This document shows, in pieces, positions 31,222 to 38,021 of a DNA stretch of 43,333 nucleotides; within the stretch, counting starts at the first letter, position 1, and each line of letters opens with the position of its first letter. The translations under genes and the position numbers were made by a program. The notes beneath the pieces are model-generated. The model did not search any database. It had not been told where the DNA came from and saw nothing but the letters and a program-made list of their open reading frames with translations. Source of the DNA: a virus; IMG/VR virus record IMGVR_UViG_3300036792_000156, positions 1 through 43,333 of that record; one strand, 5' to 3'.

Positions 31222-31519
31222 GCCGCCCCCGTGCGAGCTGCACGCCTGCGCCCGCTACTTCGCCGCCGACCCCGCCAGGTGGCCCGACGTGAGCGTCTGG
31301 ATTCCCGCCCGCGTCGCCGACGCCTCCGCCCCCGTGCTGCGCGACACCGGCCGCGCCGACGTGATCGCCGACTACCTCGCCGCCCACCTCGGGTGGACGG
31401 CGGCCCGCACCAGCGGCTACCTCATCGGCCCCGCCGACGGCGACGAGGCGGGCCTGGCGCTCGTCGTGATCCCCGTGCTGCGCGCGACCCTGCCGAGGCG
31501 GCTGGGGGGCAGGCGGTGA
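31202..31519 (+). CDS. Hypothetical protein
   Basis: A 105-residue protein overlapping the preceding gene by 20 nt. It begins MTLTLNEPPPCELHACARYF and has ADYLAAHLGWTAARTSGYLI near the middle. No family recognised. The overlap makes ATG 31202 the natural start. Confidence 0.55.
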   Translation: MTLTLNEPPPCELHACARYFAADPARWPDVSVWIPARVADASAPVLRDTGRADVIADYLAAHLGWTAARTSGYLIGPADGDEAGLALVVIPVLRATLPRRLGGRR

Positions 31520-31752
31520 GCCGCGCCGCCGCGCACGTGCGGGGCGACGCCCGCCGCGACGCCATCCGCGACGCCATCGGCCGCGTGCTCGACGCCGGGC
31601 TGCCCCTTGAGGCCGCCGCGCTGGCCGGCATCGCCGTCCGCGACGCGCAGCCGTGGGCGATCCGCCTAGGCGCCGCCTGCTGGCCCCTGACGGTGCCCCT
31701 CGGCGGCGGCGTGACCCTGACGCTGCGCGCCCCCGCCGGGGGCCCGCCGTGA
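31516..31752 (+). CDS. Hypothetical protein
   Basis: A 78-residue protein framed by GTGA overlaps with both neighbours. Helical first half (RDAIRDAIGRVLDAGLPLEA) and a strand-rich second half (GGGVTLTLRAPAGG). Function unknown. Confidence 0.55.
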   Translation: MSRAAAHVRGDARRDAIRDAIGRVLDAGLPLEAAALAGIAVRDAQPWAIRLGAACWPLTVPLGGGVTLTLRAPAGGPP

Positions 31753-32885
31753 GCTGGTTCAAGCTCGACGACGGGTTCCACAGCCACCCCAAGGTGGCCG
31801 CGATCTCGGACGCGGCGGCCGGGCTGTGGGCGAAAGCGGCGAGCTGGTCCGTCGACTACGGCACTGACGGGCGCGTCCCGGTGAGCGCGGTTAGATTGCT
31901 CGTTTCGAGCAGGAGGTGGTCCCACCTGGTGCGCGAACTGTGCGACGTTAACCTGTGGGAAGCCGACCCGGGCGGCGACGGGTTCCGGTTCCACAACTGG
32001 GACCGCTACCAGCCCTATTTCGAGGCGCGCCGCCAGGCGCACGCCGAGGCCCAGAAAGCCTACCGGCAAAGGGTTTCCGCGCCCGCAGCCCCGCCCGGCG
32101 AGGGCGAAAGTGATGATCACGTGACCGATCACGTGACCGTCACCGGCGGATCACGTGATCAGTCACGTGATGATCACGTGACCGTCACCGGCGGATCACG
32201 TGACGATCATGTGACCACCTCGCGCGCGTCCGCGCGCGCGTCCGCGCACGCCCGTCCCAGACCTACTGGGGCTACTGCATCCTCATCCGTTACAGGTAGC
32301 AGCGCGCGCGAGCCCGCGACGGACGATGATGATGATCGGAGTCGTGTAAACGGGTTCGTGCCGCCGGCCGCGCAGCAGGCCGCCGCCGTCATCGCCCAGG
32401 TGCACGAGCTGACCGGCGTGGTCCTGGCGCCCGCCGCCGCCGAGGCGGTCCGCGATGACATCCTCGGCGACCGCCCGGGGGTCCGCGACGCCGGCGGGTA
32501 CCTGCGGTCGGCGATCGCCGCCGAGCACCGCCGCGACCCGTCGCTGACGCGGTGGCTCGCCCCGGCCCGCCGTGGCACCCCGTCGCCGCGCCCGGCCGCC
32601 GGGGTGCTCGCCGACGCCGCCGAGGGCCGCCCCGAGGCCGACCCGTCCACCGCGCACCGTGGCGCCGAGGCCGCGCGCGCGCTGCTCGCCGCCCGCGCGC
32701 CCAGGCCGCCCGAGCCCGCGCCGCCCGTCCCGGAGGCGCCGACCCCCGCCGAGCTGCGCGCCGCCCGCCTCGCCGCCGAGCCCGACGAGGACCCGCCCCC
32801 CGACCCCGGCCCCCCCGACTGGCCCCCCGAGCCCCCCGCCGCCGACGACGGCGACGACGCCGCCGACATGGAAGTTCCGTTCTAG
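31749..32885 (+). CDS. Replication initiator-like protein
   Basis: A 378-residue protein. The N-terminus (SWFKLDDGFHSHPKVAAISD, then LWAKAASWSVDYGTDGRVP) matches the winged-helix start common to phage replication initiators and replisome organisers. Residues 122-165 are a low-complexity segment translated from a repeat array (DDHVTDHVTVTGGSRD repeated), followed by an Ala/Arg/Ser-rich stretch. Residues 200-280 form a second helical domain (AAVIAQVHELTGVVLAPAA), and the tail is very Pro/Asp-rich. As no polymerase or helicase gene is present, it probably loads host replication proteins. Its gene carries the likely origin, as in lambda gene O. Confidence 0.68.
   Translation: MSWFKLDDGFHSHPKVAAISDAAAGLWAKAASWSVDYGTDGRVPVSAVRLLVSSRRWSHLVRELCDVNLWEADPGGDGFRFHNWDRYQPYFEARRQAHAEAQKAYRQRVSAPAAPPGEGESDDHVTDHVTVTGGSRDQSRDDHVTVTGGSRDDHVTTSRASARASAHARPRPTGATASSSVTGSSAREPATDDDDDRSRVNGFVPPAAQQAAAVIAQVHELTGVVLAPAAAEAVRDDILGDRPGVRDAGGYLRSAIAAEHRRDPSLTRWLAPARRGTPSPRPAAGVLADAAEGRPEADPSTAHRGAEAARALLAARAPRPPEPAPPVPEAPTPAELRAARLAAEPDEDPPPDPGPPDWPPEPPAADDGDDAADMEVPF
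32115..32213. repeat. CACGTG iteron array, probable replication origin
   Basis: CACGTG occurs at 32118, 32130, 32152, 32164, 32175 and 32197, with a degenerate CATGTG at 32208. Start-to-start distances are 12, 22, 12, 11, 22 and 11 nt, so the sites face one side of the helix. Most lie in GATCACGTGA. A 32-nt segment is directly repeated at 32127-32158 and 32172-32203. An alternating CG tract follows at about 32220-32250. Confidence 0.82.
32344..32351 (-). repeat. GTTTACAC motif, site 12 (reverse)
   Basis: GTGTAAAC in the initiator-like gene, about 130 nt after the iteron array, encoding part of RVNG. Confidence 0.8.
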
Positions 32886-32896
32886 GAGGGAATCAC

Positions 32897-33220
32897 ATGA
32901 ACTGCCGTAAGAGCCCGCTTACCCGAGCCGAGGTCGCCGCCCACGTCGCCGAGGCGCACCGCGACGCCCTCGCCGCCTACCGGGCGGTCCTGACCGACGA
33001 CCGCGACGGCCTCGCCGTCATCCTCGGCGGCACCCCCTGCGTGCACTGCCTGCTCGTCACCGTGATGCTGGTCGGGCTGTCCCTCGCCGTGCGGGGGCCG
33101 GGCGACCTCGGCCCCGGCGGGGAGTGGTCGCCCGGGTTCACCCGCGAGGTCATGACGGCCCTCGCCGCGACGCAGGCCGCCTACCGCGACGGCCTGAGCG
33201 CCGCCGGGGGGCTGTCATGA
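32897..33220 (+). CDS. Hypothetical protein, paralogue of the product at 33606
   Basis: A 107-residue protein with a strong TAGGAGG 7 nt before ATG 32897. The segment RDALAAYRAVLTDDRDGLAV, followed by GTPCVHCLLVTVMLVGLSL, resembles RDALALYRAMLDLDTDAAMA and RCTTCLCALSAQVGLWL in the gene two places downstream. Both keep a CxxC and a hydrophobic stretch, then a gap and PxFxxEV. This suggests gene duplication; a small zinc-binding or membrane-associated protein is possible. Confidence 0.6.
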   Translation: MNCRKSPLTRAEVAAHVAEAHRDALAAYRAVLTDDRDGLAVILGGTPCVHCLLVTVMLVGLSLAVRGPGDLGPGGEWSPGFTREVMTALAATQAAYRDGLSAAGGLS

Positions 33221-33609
33221 CCCGCCCGCCGGATGGCATACTCAGCGCCATGGAATCGTCACCCGGCGTCACCCCGCCGCCGGCTGCCCCCGGCGATCCC
33301 CGCCTGCGCTTCCGGGTCTGGGACGACGGCCGGCTAGCCGACGAGCACTGGATCGACGCCGACACCGCCACCGCCGGGGACGCCGAGGCCGCCGCCGCCC
33401 GGCAGGCAGCGATCGTCGCCGCCGCCGCAGAGGCCGGCCGCCCCTGGCTCGCCGAGGTCTACGACCCCGCCCTGCCCGAGGGCCGCGCCTACCTGCGGTG
33501 GGGCACCGACACGGCCGGCATGGTCAACCCCGTCGCGGTCCCCGGCGACCAGGCCGAGACGACCCTGAGCGCCGCCGCCGCCGCCCGCTACGCCGTGGAC
33601 GAGCCGTGA
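33217..33609 (+). CDS. Hypothetical protein related to the leftward product at 21512
   Basis: A 130-residue protein with ATG 33217 overlapping the previous stop (ATGA); ATG 33250 is an alternative. The core has LRFRVWDDGRLADEHWIDAD, then PWLAEVYDPALPEGRAYLRW and GTDTAGM, shared with the gene at 21512. It separates the two paralogous genes at 32897 and 33606. Function unknown. Confidence 0.58.
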   Translation: MTRPPDGILSAMESSPGVTPPPAAPGDPRLRFRVWDDGRLADEHWIDADTATAGDAEAAAARQAAIVAAAAEAGRPWLAEVYDPALPEGRAYLRWGTDTAGMVNPVAVPGDQAETTLSAAAAARYAVDEP

Positions 33610-33905
33610 CCGGGCCGGGACGCGACGCCCCCGCCGAGCCCCACGCCGAGGACTACGACGACAGCATGCGCGACGCCCTCGCGCTGTACCGGGCCATGCT
33701 CGACCTCGACACCGACGCCGCCATGGCCGTCGTCCGCAACACCCGGTGCACCACGTGCCTGTGCGCGCTGTCGGCGCAGGTCGGCCTGTGGCTCGTGTCC
33801 GGCCCCGACGACGTGCTGCCCTGCGGCCGGTTCCACCCCGAGTTCGCCGAGGAGGTCCGCGACGGCCTCGCGCTGCTGCAGCCCGAAGCGGGGCTGCACC
33901 CGTGA
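33606..33905 (+). CDS. Hypothetical protein, paralogue of the product at 32897
   Basis: A 99-residue protein with GTG start. It repeats the pattern of the gene at 32897: DALALYRAMLDLDTD, RCTTCLCALSAQVGLWLV and FHPEFAEEVRDGLALL. A CxxCxC cluster may bind metal. No family recognised. Confidence 0.6.
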   Translation: MTGPGRDAPAEPHAEDYDDSMRDALALYRAMLDLDTDAAMAVVRNTRCTTCLCALSAQVGLWLVSGPDDVLPCGRFHPEFAEEVRDGLALLQPEAGLHP

Positions 33906-34138
33906 GGCCCGACGGGAACCACCCGTGCCCCGTCCGCGACTGCCCGCGCCGCGTCCCGCCGCACCTGCTGATGTGCGGGCAGCACTGGCGCATGGTCCCG
34001 GCCCGGCTGCAACGGGAGGTCAACGCCGCGTTCAACGGCGGGGGGCCGCTGCACGAGCTGCTCGCCGCGCAGCGCCGCGCCGTCGAGGCCGTCAACGACC
34101 AGCTGCAGCCGGCGGCCGGGAGGGGCGACGATGACTAG
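33902..34138 (+). CDS. Small zinc-finger-like protein
   Basis: A 78-residue protein with Cys and His spaced as a small metal site: CPVRDCPRRVPPHLLMCGQH. The rest is helical (LLAAQRRAVEAVNDQLQPA). Short proteins with this signature are frequent in actinophage genomes. GTG start overlapping the previous stop. Confidence 0.62.
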   Translation: MRPDGNHPCPVRDCPRRVPPHLLMCGQHWRMVPARLQREVNAAFNGGGPLHELLAAQRRAVEAVNDQLQPAAGRGDDD

Positions 34139-34583
34139 CCCCTCGCCGTGGCTCGCCGCGCAGGAAACCCGGGTCGTCGCCGCCGCCGACCTGTGCGGGC
34201 GCGCCGGGGCGCGTCAGTTCCAGATCGGCTACCTCCACGAGGACGTGCCCGCGCACGAGGCCGGCTGGTTCGCGCACGCCCAGTTCCGGGGCGCGCGGAT
34301 CACCGCCGAGGACCACTCCAGCCCCGGCGACGCCGCCGAGGCCCTCGCGCTCAAGCTGCTGACCGGGGCGCGCTGCGCGTGCGGGAAGCTCGTGCAGCTC
34401 ACCCCCGGGGGAGCGCTCGCGTTCCGCCGCCCCCGGATGGCCGACGGCACCACGTGGACCGCCGAGGAGGCCGCCGCCGCCGGGCAGTGCCGGTGGCGGC
34501 GCGTCGGCCCGCGCTGGTACAAGGGCTGCGGCGACGTGCCCGCCGCCGCGGACGCGTTTACACGCCCTGCGGGGCACCCGTGA
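34131..34583 (+). CDS. Hypothetical protein with Cys pairs
   Basis: A 150-residue protein with FQIGYLHEDVPAHEAGWFAH, a CACGK cluster and two later single Cys. An exact GTTTACAC motif (34556-34563) encodes part of AFTRPAG at its end. Overlaps both neighbours by a few nucleotides. Function unknown. Confidence 0.58.
   Translation: MTSPSPWLAAQETRVVAAADLCGRAGARQFQIGYLHEDVPAHEAGWFAHAQFRGARITAEDHSSPGDAAEALALKLLTGARCACGKLVQLTPGGALAFRRPRMADGTTWTAEEAAAAGQCRWRRVGPRWYKGCGDVPAAADAFTRPAGHP
34556..34563 (+). repeat. GTTTACAC motif, site 13
   Basis: Near the 3' end of the gene at 34131, encoding part of AFTR. Context GCGTTTACACGCC. No exact copy lies to the right of this one. Confidence 0.8.
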
Positions 34584-34843
34584 CCGGCACCGTCGAGCTG
34601 ACCGCCGACGAGCTGGCCGTCATCCGGTCGGCGCTGTCCGACGCCGCCGACTACCGCTGGCAGCTCGCCGGGTCCTGCCCCCGCAACTGCATGAGCCACG
34701 GCACCTCGTGCGAGGACTGCCAGCGCCACCAGGAGGCCGCTGGGGAGTACGAGACCCTCGACGGCAAGCTCGCCGGCGACGAGGCGCGCCGCTACCCGCT
34801 CGCCCGTCCGGGCGACATCGCGATCAGGGGGGACCTGCTGTGA
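34580..34843 (+). CDS. Hypothetical protein with Cys cluster
   Basis: An 87-residue protein: ELTADELAVIRSALSDAADY, then SCPRNCMSHGTSCEDCQRH, a possible metal-binding group of four Cys and two His. The C-terminus contains YPLARPGDIAIRGDLL. GTG start in a GTGA overlap. Confidence 0.57.
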   Translation: MTGTVELTADELAVIRSALSDAADYRWQLAGSCPRNCMSHGTSCEDCQRHQEAAGEYETLDGKLAGDEARRYPLARPGDIAIRGDLL

Positions 34844-35163
34844 CCGCAACCGACCAGACGCCCGGTGCCGGCCCCGCCGAGGCCGAGGAGTTCGACGCGC
34901 TCGACCTCGCCCGCAACGCCGCGCACAACGTCCGCGTGTTCGCCGAGGCGCAGGACCGCGACCCGCTCACGTCGCACCTGCAGCGCTACGGCGACCGTGG
35001 GTTCGCCGCCGCGCAGCTCGGCGCGTGCATGGCGGCGGTGTCGGCCGCCGAGGACATCCGCCGCATGGCCGACGCCGTCATCGTGATGGCCCTCGACGTG
35101 CGCCGCGCCGTCGAGGCGCTCACCGCGACGGCCGCCGCCGGCGAGGCGGGGGAGGGGACCTGA
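34840..35163 (+). CDS. Hypothetical helical protein
   Basis: A 107-residue protein, acidic at the start, then almost wholly helical (ARNAAHNVRVFAEAQDRD, later EDIRRMADAVIVMALDVRRA). No family recognised. GTG start overlaps the previous stop. Confidence 0.57.
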   Translation: MTATDQTPGAGPAEAEEFDALDLARNAAHNVRVFAEAQDRDPLTSHLQRYGDRGFAAAQLGACMAAVSAAEDIRRMADAVIVMALDVRRAVEALTATAAAGEAGEGT

Positions 35164-35164
35164 C

Positions 35165-35488
35165 ATGGCACTGACCGCGAAGCAGCGGAACGCCCTGCCG
35201 CGCTCGGCGTTCCTCGACCCCGTCCGCCGGCGCTTCCCCGTGCCGACCGCCGCGCAGGCCCGCCGGGCGGGCATCCCCGAGGCGCAGCGGTTGCGGACGC
35301 TGCGCAACGCCCTCGCCCGCGCCGCGCAGCCGCAGAAGCGCGGCGCCAAGCGGGTGACGCCCGCCGCGACGCGGCGCAAGGTCGCGCTCCGCGCCCGGGG
35401 GAAGGTCGCCAGCGTGCGGCAGCACCCCGCCGCCCGGCACCGCCGCGCCGCCGCCGCCCGCAGGCACCGTGCCCGCCGGCGCCGCTGA
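35165..35488 (+). CDS. Small basic protein, DUF6582-like
   Basis: A 107-residue, strongly basic protein. It begins ALTAKQRNALPRSAFLDPVR, followed by RFPVPTAAQARRAG and LRTLRNALARAAQ. This resembles the actinophage family starting LTAKQRxxLPxSxF with a downstream NALAR. The C-terminal 60 residues are nearly all Arg, Ala and Lys, so nucleic acid binding is likely. It follows the previous stop by 1 nt. Confidence 0.65.
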   Translation: MALTAKQRNALPRSAFLDPVRRRFPVPTAAQARRAGIPEAQRLRTLRNALARAAQPQKRGAKRVTPAATRRKVALRARGKVASVRQHPAARHRRAAAARRHRARRRR

Positions 35489-35861
35489 CGCCCCGCTGAC
35501 GGGGGCTGGCAAGACGGGGGCGCGTCCCGTGCGCCATGCGGGACGCGCCCCCTGCCCGTGCCCCGCGCCGCCCCCGGACGGGTGCTGGGTGACGTTCGCG
35601 CCGTGCGGCTGCGTCCAGCACTTCCCCTACATGCAGGCCGTGACCGGGCTCGTCGAGCGGCACCCGCGCGACGGCGCGTGGATCTCCCACTACGGCCCCG
35701 CGAGGCCGCCCGGCGCGTGCCAGAGCAGCGGCCGGGTCGTCGCCGTCGAGCGCTGCGCCGACCCGGCGTGCCGCTACTGCTCGGCCGACCGGGTCGACGC
35801 GTGGCAGCGCCGCCGCGAGTTCCCCGTGACCAGCCCGAATCCCGACCGACCGCCCGGCTGA
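35469..35861 (+). CDS. Hypothetical Cys-rich protein
   Basis: A 130-residue protein with Cys groups CPCP, CWVTFAPCGC and CADPACRYC and several His, suggesting zinc binding. Start uncertain: GTG 35469 overlaps the previous gene by 20 nt, but a 14-bp hairpin at 35516-35552 would lie inside the reading frame; GTG 35529 is an alternative. Confidence 0.5.
   Translation: MPAGAADAPLTGAGKTGARPVRHAGRAPCPCPAPPPDGCWVTFAPCGCVQHFPYMQAVTGLVERHPRDGAWISHYGPARPPGACQSSGRVVAVERCADPACRYCSADRVDAWQRRREFPVTSPNPDRPPG
35516..35552 (+). terminator. Strong 14-bp hairpin near the start of the last rightward gene
   Basis: GGGGGCGCGTCCCG at 35516-35529 pairs with CGGGACGCGCCCCC at 35539-35552 around a 9-nt loop. No U-tract follows. 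It may stop or pause transcription after the basic protein gene, or lower translation of the gene that contains it. Confidence 0.55.
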
Positions 35862-35892
35862 TCGGCGGGTGGCTCTCGCCGGGTTCATGGGA

Positions 35893-35927
35893 ACGGCCCC
35901 CGGAGGTTGACTACCTCCGGGGGCCGT
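35893..35927. terminator. 15-bp hairpin between convergent operons
   Basis: ACGGCCCCCGGAGGT at 35893-35907 pairs perfectly with its complement at 35913-35927 around TGACT. It sits between the rightward genes ending at 35861 and the leftward genes ending at 35951, the expected place for a bidirectional terminator. No U-tract is present, as is common in high-GC actinobacterial systems. Confidence 0.8.
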
Positions 35928-35950
35928 GCAATGTGTCGGCCCGCCGCCTT

Positions 35951-36307
35951 TTACGGCAGCAGCTCGTCGAGCGGCCCGACCTGGTACGCCACCGCCTCCA
36001 GCATCACGCGCTGGTCATCGGTCACGTCGGGCAGGTTCTCCAGCAGGGAGCGGACTAGGCGCTCCTTGCCCTTGCGGATGATGTAGTCCGTCCACCCGTC
36101 GGCGTAGAAGTCGGCCTCTAGGCGCTCGACGTCGCGGTCGCCCTCGCCCTGCTCGGCCACGGTGAGGGCGCGCTCGTACCAGGCGGCGAACCTCTCCTCG
36201 CCGCACCACTTGCGGAATGCCTTGCGGTCGGCGGAGTTGCCCCGGTCGCCCTCGGGGTGCTCGTAAAGCCACTCGTACGGGTGCGTGCCCGTGGGTCTGC
36301 GTGCCAT
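35951..36307 (-). CDS. Hypothetical protein
   Basis: A 118-residue charged protein rich in aromatic residues: GTHPYEWLYEHPEGDRGNSA, RKWCGEERFAAWYERALTVA and DGWTDYIIRKGKERLVRSLL. The last leftward gene, behind the divergent copy of the promoter element at 36342. GAAGGG precedes ATG 36307. Function unknown. Confidence 0.62.
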   Translation of the reverse strand: MARRPTGTHPYEWLYEHPEGDRGNSADRKAFRKWCGEERFAAWYERALTVAEQGEGDRDVERLEADFYADGWTDYIIRKGKERLVRSLLENLPDVTDDQRVMLEAVAYQVGPLDELLP

Positions 36308-36341
36308 GTGACGTGTCCCTTCGTGTGTTCCTTGCCTAGGT

Positions 36342-36403
36342 GCGCGGGCGGCCCCTCCGCCGCGCGCACCTGCACCTACATTGTAACCGCTGTCGGCGTA
36401 AAC
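36342..36403 (-). promoter_or_regulatory. Divergent copy of the leftward promoter/leader element
   Basis: On the minus strand: a GTTTACGC word (plus 36396-36403), TACAAT (plus 36380-36385) 18 nt after it, GTAGGTGCAGG, then GGCGGAGGGGCCGCC. It matches the five main copies in order but differs at several positions, including the -10 box and a spacing shorter by 4 nt. It would drive the gene at 35951-36307. Confidence 0.6.
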
Positions 36404-36410
36404 GACCTGT

Positions 36411-36770
36411 TCACGCCCGTCCGCCGGGCCGCCGCTTGCGCCACTGCGACACCGCCTGCTTGGTGATGCCGACCTCGGCGGCGATGTCCGCCCACGAGTA
36501 GCCGTTGGCCCGCAGCCCGTCGATCGCCGCCGTCGCCGCCGCCTCGGCCTCGCCGAGCATCGCCCACACCTCGCGGAACTCCGCCGGGTCGCCGTCGACC
36601 CGCCGGGCGAGGGCCCGCACCATGCGGCGGGTCATCGCGGCGACCTCGGCCGTCTCCCGCGTCCGCTCGGCGCGGCGCCCGGCCCGCGCGCACGCGTCGC
36701 TGCAGAAGCGCCGGCGCGGCGGCTTCACCTGCGCGCGGCATCCGGGTGCCGCGCACGTGCTCTGTATCAT
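36411..36770 (-). CDS. HTH protein with N-terminal Cys cluster
   Basis: A 119-residue protein. Residues 6-27 hold four Cys (C6, C11, C23, C27) in a small zinc-binding arrangement. A helical middle is followed by a clear helix-turn-helix NGYSWADIAAEVGITKQAVS and QWRKRRPGG. It is a likely transcription regulator and a candidate to bind the CGTTTA elements. No copy of the repeated promoter element lies directly upstream, so it may be read through from the gene at 36917-37228. Confidence 0.7.
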   Translation of the reverse strand: MIQSTCAAPGCRAQVKPPRRRFCSDACARAGRRAERTRETAEVAAMTRRMVRALARRVDGDPAEFREVWAMLGEAEAAATAAIDGLRANGYSWADIAAEVGITKQAVSQWRKRRPGGRA

Positions 36771-36916
36771 GATCCTGCCCGCCTTTCGTGTGGCAGGCGC
36801 GGCCGGGTTGTCATCGTGTGGCCCGTCCGCGCCGGCCGGGTTCCCGGCCCCTCCGGGGCCCGGCCGTGGGGCGGGGGCCGGCCTCATCCGGTCCCCGTCC
36901 CGCGTAGCTCCCCGCG

Positions 36917-37228
36917 TCACAGCACCGGGAGCTGCGCGATTTCCCCGGCGGTGAGCCGGCCGCCGGTCGCGTCGGCGAGGGCGTCGGCCCACTCGCGGTA
37001 CAGCACCGGCCCGTCGCCGGGGGTGCCCTCGTCGCGGTACAGCCGCAGGTCGTCGTCGCCGTCGATCACGTACCGGCCGACCTCGTGCCGGCGGACCGCC
37101 GCGACCCGGTCGCCCTCGACCGTCCACAGCGTGAACGCCGCGCCGTCGGGTACCGGCACCGCGACGCCGCCCGCCATTCCGGCGGTGTAGTGCGGGTCGG
37201 TGATCTCGATGATGTAGTCGTCGCGCAT
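36917..37228 (-). CDS. Hypothetical protein
   Basis: A 103-residue strand-rich protein (YIIEITDPHYTAGMAGGVAV, then AFTLWTVEGDRVAAVRRHEV, YVIDGDDDLRLYRD). It lies directly behind promoter copy 37244-37300, with GGGGGGAG upstream of its ATG. Function unknown. Confidence 0.6.
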   Translation of the reverse strand: MRDDYIIEITDPHYTAGMAGGVAVPVPDGAAFTLWTVEGDRVAAVRRHEVGRYVIDGDDDLRLYRDEGTPGDGPVLYREWADALADATGGRLTAGEIAQLPVL

Positions 37229-37243
37229 GTCGCGCTCCCCCCT

Positions 37244-37300
37244 GCCGGGCGGCCCCTCCGCCCTGCACTTACATTATACCCCCTAGGGGGGCGTTTAAAC
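37244..37300 (-). promoter_or_regulatory. Repeated leftward promoter/operator/leader, copy 1
   Basis: Minus strand order: CGTTTAAACG (GTTTAAAC at 37293-37300), 14 nt, TATAAT (37273-37278), GTAAGTGCAGG, then the hairpin GGGCGG-AGGGG-CCGCCC (to about 37248). The palindrome occupies the -35 position. Drives the gene at 36917-37228. The start point is expected near the GTAAGTGCA. Confidence 0.82.
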
Positions 37301-37334
37301 GCCCGCGGACCCACTGTGACCTGCCTTTAAACGC

Positions 37335-37367
37335 AAAAAAGGACCGGGCGGGATCGCTCCCGCCCGG
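37335..37367 (-). terminator. Rho-independent terminator for the gene at 37396
   Basis: On the minus strand CCGGGCGGGA and TCCCGCCCGG (plus 37344-37353 and 37358-37367) form a 10-bp stem with a 4-nt loop, followed by TCC and six U (plus 37335-37340). A textbook intrinsic terminator, 29 nt after the stop codon. Confidence 0.9.
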
Positions 37368-37395
37368 CCCGCCTCGGCGCGCCCTCCGTGCGCTG

Positions 37396-37848
37396 TCAGC
37401 CCGCCAGCTCCACGGCGGCGGCGATGGCTTCCACCATCTCGGCCGGCGCCAGCGCCAGGTACTCCCGCCCGGCCGTGGTCGTGACCTGCATCCAGCCCCG
37501 GTGGGTGCCGACCGCCGCGATGGCGGCAACCGGGATCGTCACGGTGCCGTTCACCTTGACCTGGCGGACGTTGCCCCACGGCCCCCGGATCATCTCGCGG
37601 GGGACGGCGCCGACCCCGCCCCGCAGGACCAGTGCGCGCCCGTTCCACTCGGCGCAGCCGCCCTTGCCGGTGAGGTGCCGCGCGGCGGCGCGCTGCTTGG
37701 CGTCGCGGTCGGCGGCGGCGTCGGTGGCGGCCCTGGATTCCGCGATCGCCGCCACGGCGGCCTCGGTCCTGGCCTTTTGCTCGCGGTCCTTCGCGGCGTC
37801 GGCCTGCACCCGGCGGTTGAAGTCGGCTACTTTCTTGATCCATCCCAT
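37396..37848 (-). CDS. Hypothetical protein with PH-like or SHOCT-like C-terminal part
   Basis: A 150-residue protein. The first 65 residues are a charged helix (MGWIKKVADFNRRVQADAAK and onward), possibly coiled coil. The second half is strand-rich: GGVGAVPREMIRGPWGNVRQ, then VNGTVTIPVAAIAAVGTHRG and a final helix. The style resembles small beta-domain proteins that sense or bind partners; no firm family. Transcribed from promoter copy 2. Confidence 0.6.
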   Translation of the reverse strand: MGWIKKVADFNRRVQADAAKDREQKARTEAAVAAIAESRAATDAAADRDAKQRAAARHLTGKGGCAEWNGRALVLRGGVGAVPREMIRGPWGNVRQVKVNGTVTIPVAAIAAVGTHRGWMQVTTTAGREYLALAPAEMVEAIAAAVELAG

Positions 37849-37865
37849 GTGTCGGTCCCCCTGTC

Positions 37866-37922
37866 GCCGGGCGGCCCCTCCGCCCTGCACTTACATTATA
37901 CCCATTAGAGGGGCGTTTAAAC
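37866..37922 (-). promoter_or_regulatory. Repeated leftward promoter/operator/leader, copy 2
   Basis: GTTTAAAC at 37915-37922, TATAAT (plus 37895-37900) with the same 22-nt offset as copy 1, then the conserved leader hairpin down to 37866. The 14 nt between palindrome and TATAAT differ from copy 1 (ending CTAATGGG), so the conserved parts are the two boxes and the leader. Drives 37396-37848. Confidence 0.82.
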
Positions 37923-37974
37923 GCGCGGCAACGTCGTTGACGTGCGACACCGTGTAGCGAATCGCGACATGCAA

Positions 37975-38007
37975 AACGGGCCGGGCGGGATCGCTCCCGC
38001 CCGGCCC
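37975..38007 (-). terminator. Rho-independent terminator for the SprT-like gene
   Basis: A 13-bp stem (plus 37978-37990 with 37995-38007) with loop TCGC, followed on the minus strand by GTTTTGC. The inner 24 nt are identical to those of the terminator at 37344-37367, so the terminator has been copied along with the cassette. Confidence 0.85.
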
Positions 38008-38021
38008 GCCGGCCGGCCGTC

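Noticed and set aside
32220-32250. Alternating CG tract as a functional Z-DNA element
   Set aside because: It encodes Ala/Ser/Arg in a high-G+C gene, so codon bias may explain it. Kept only as context for the proposed origin.
37325-37332. CTTTAAAC as an additional promoter operator
   Set aside because: It differs from the palindrome, lies beyond the terminator U-tract, and has no TATAAT at the expected offset.
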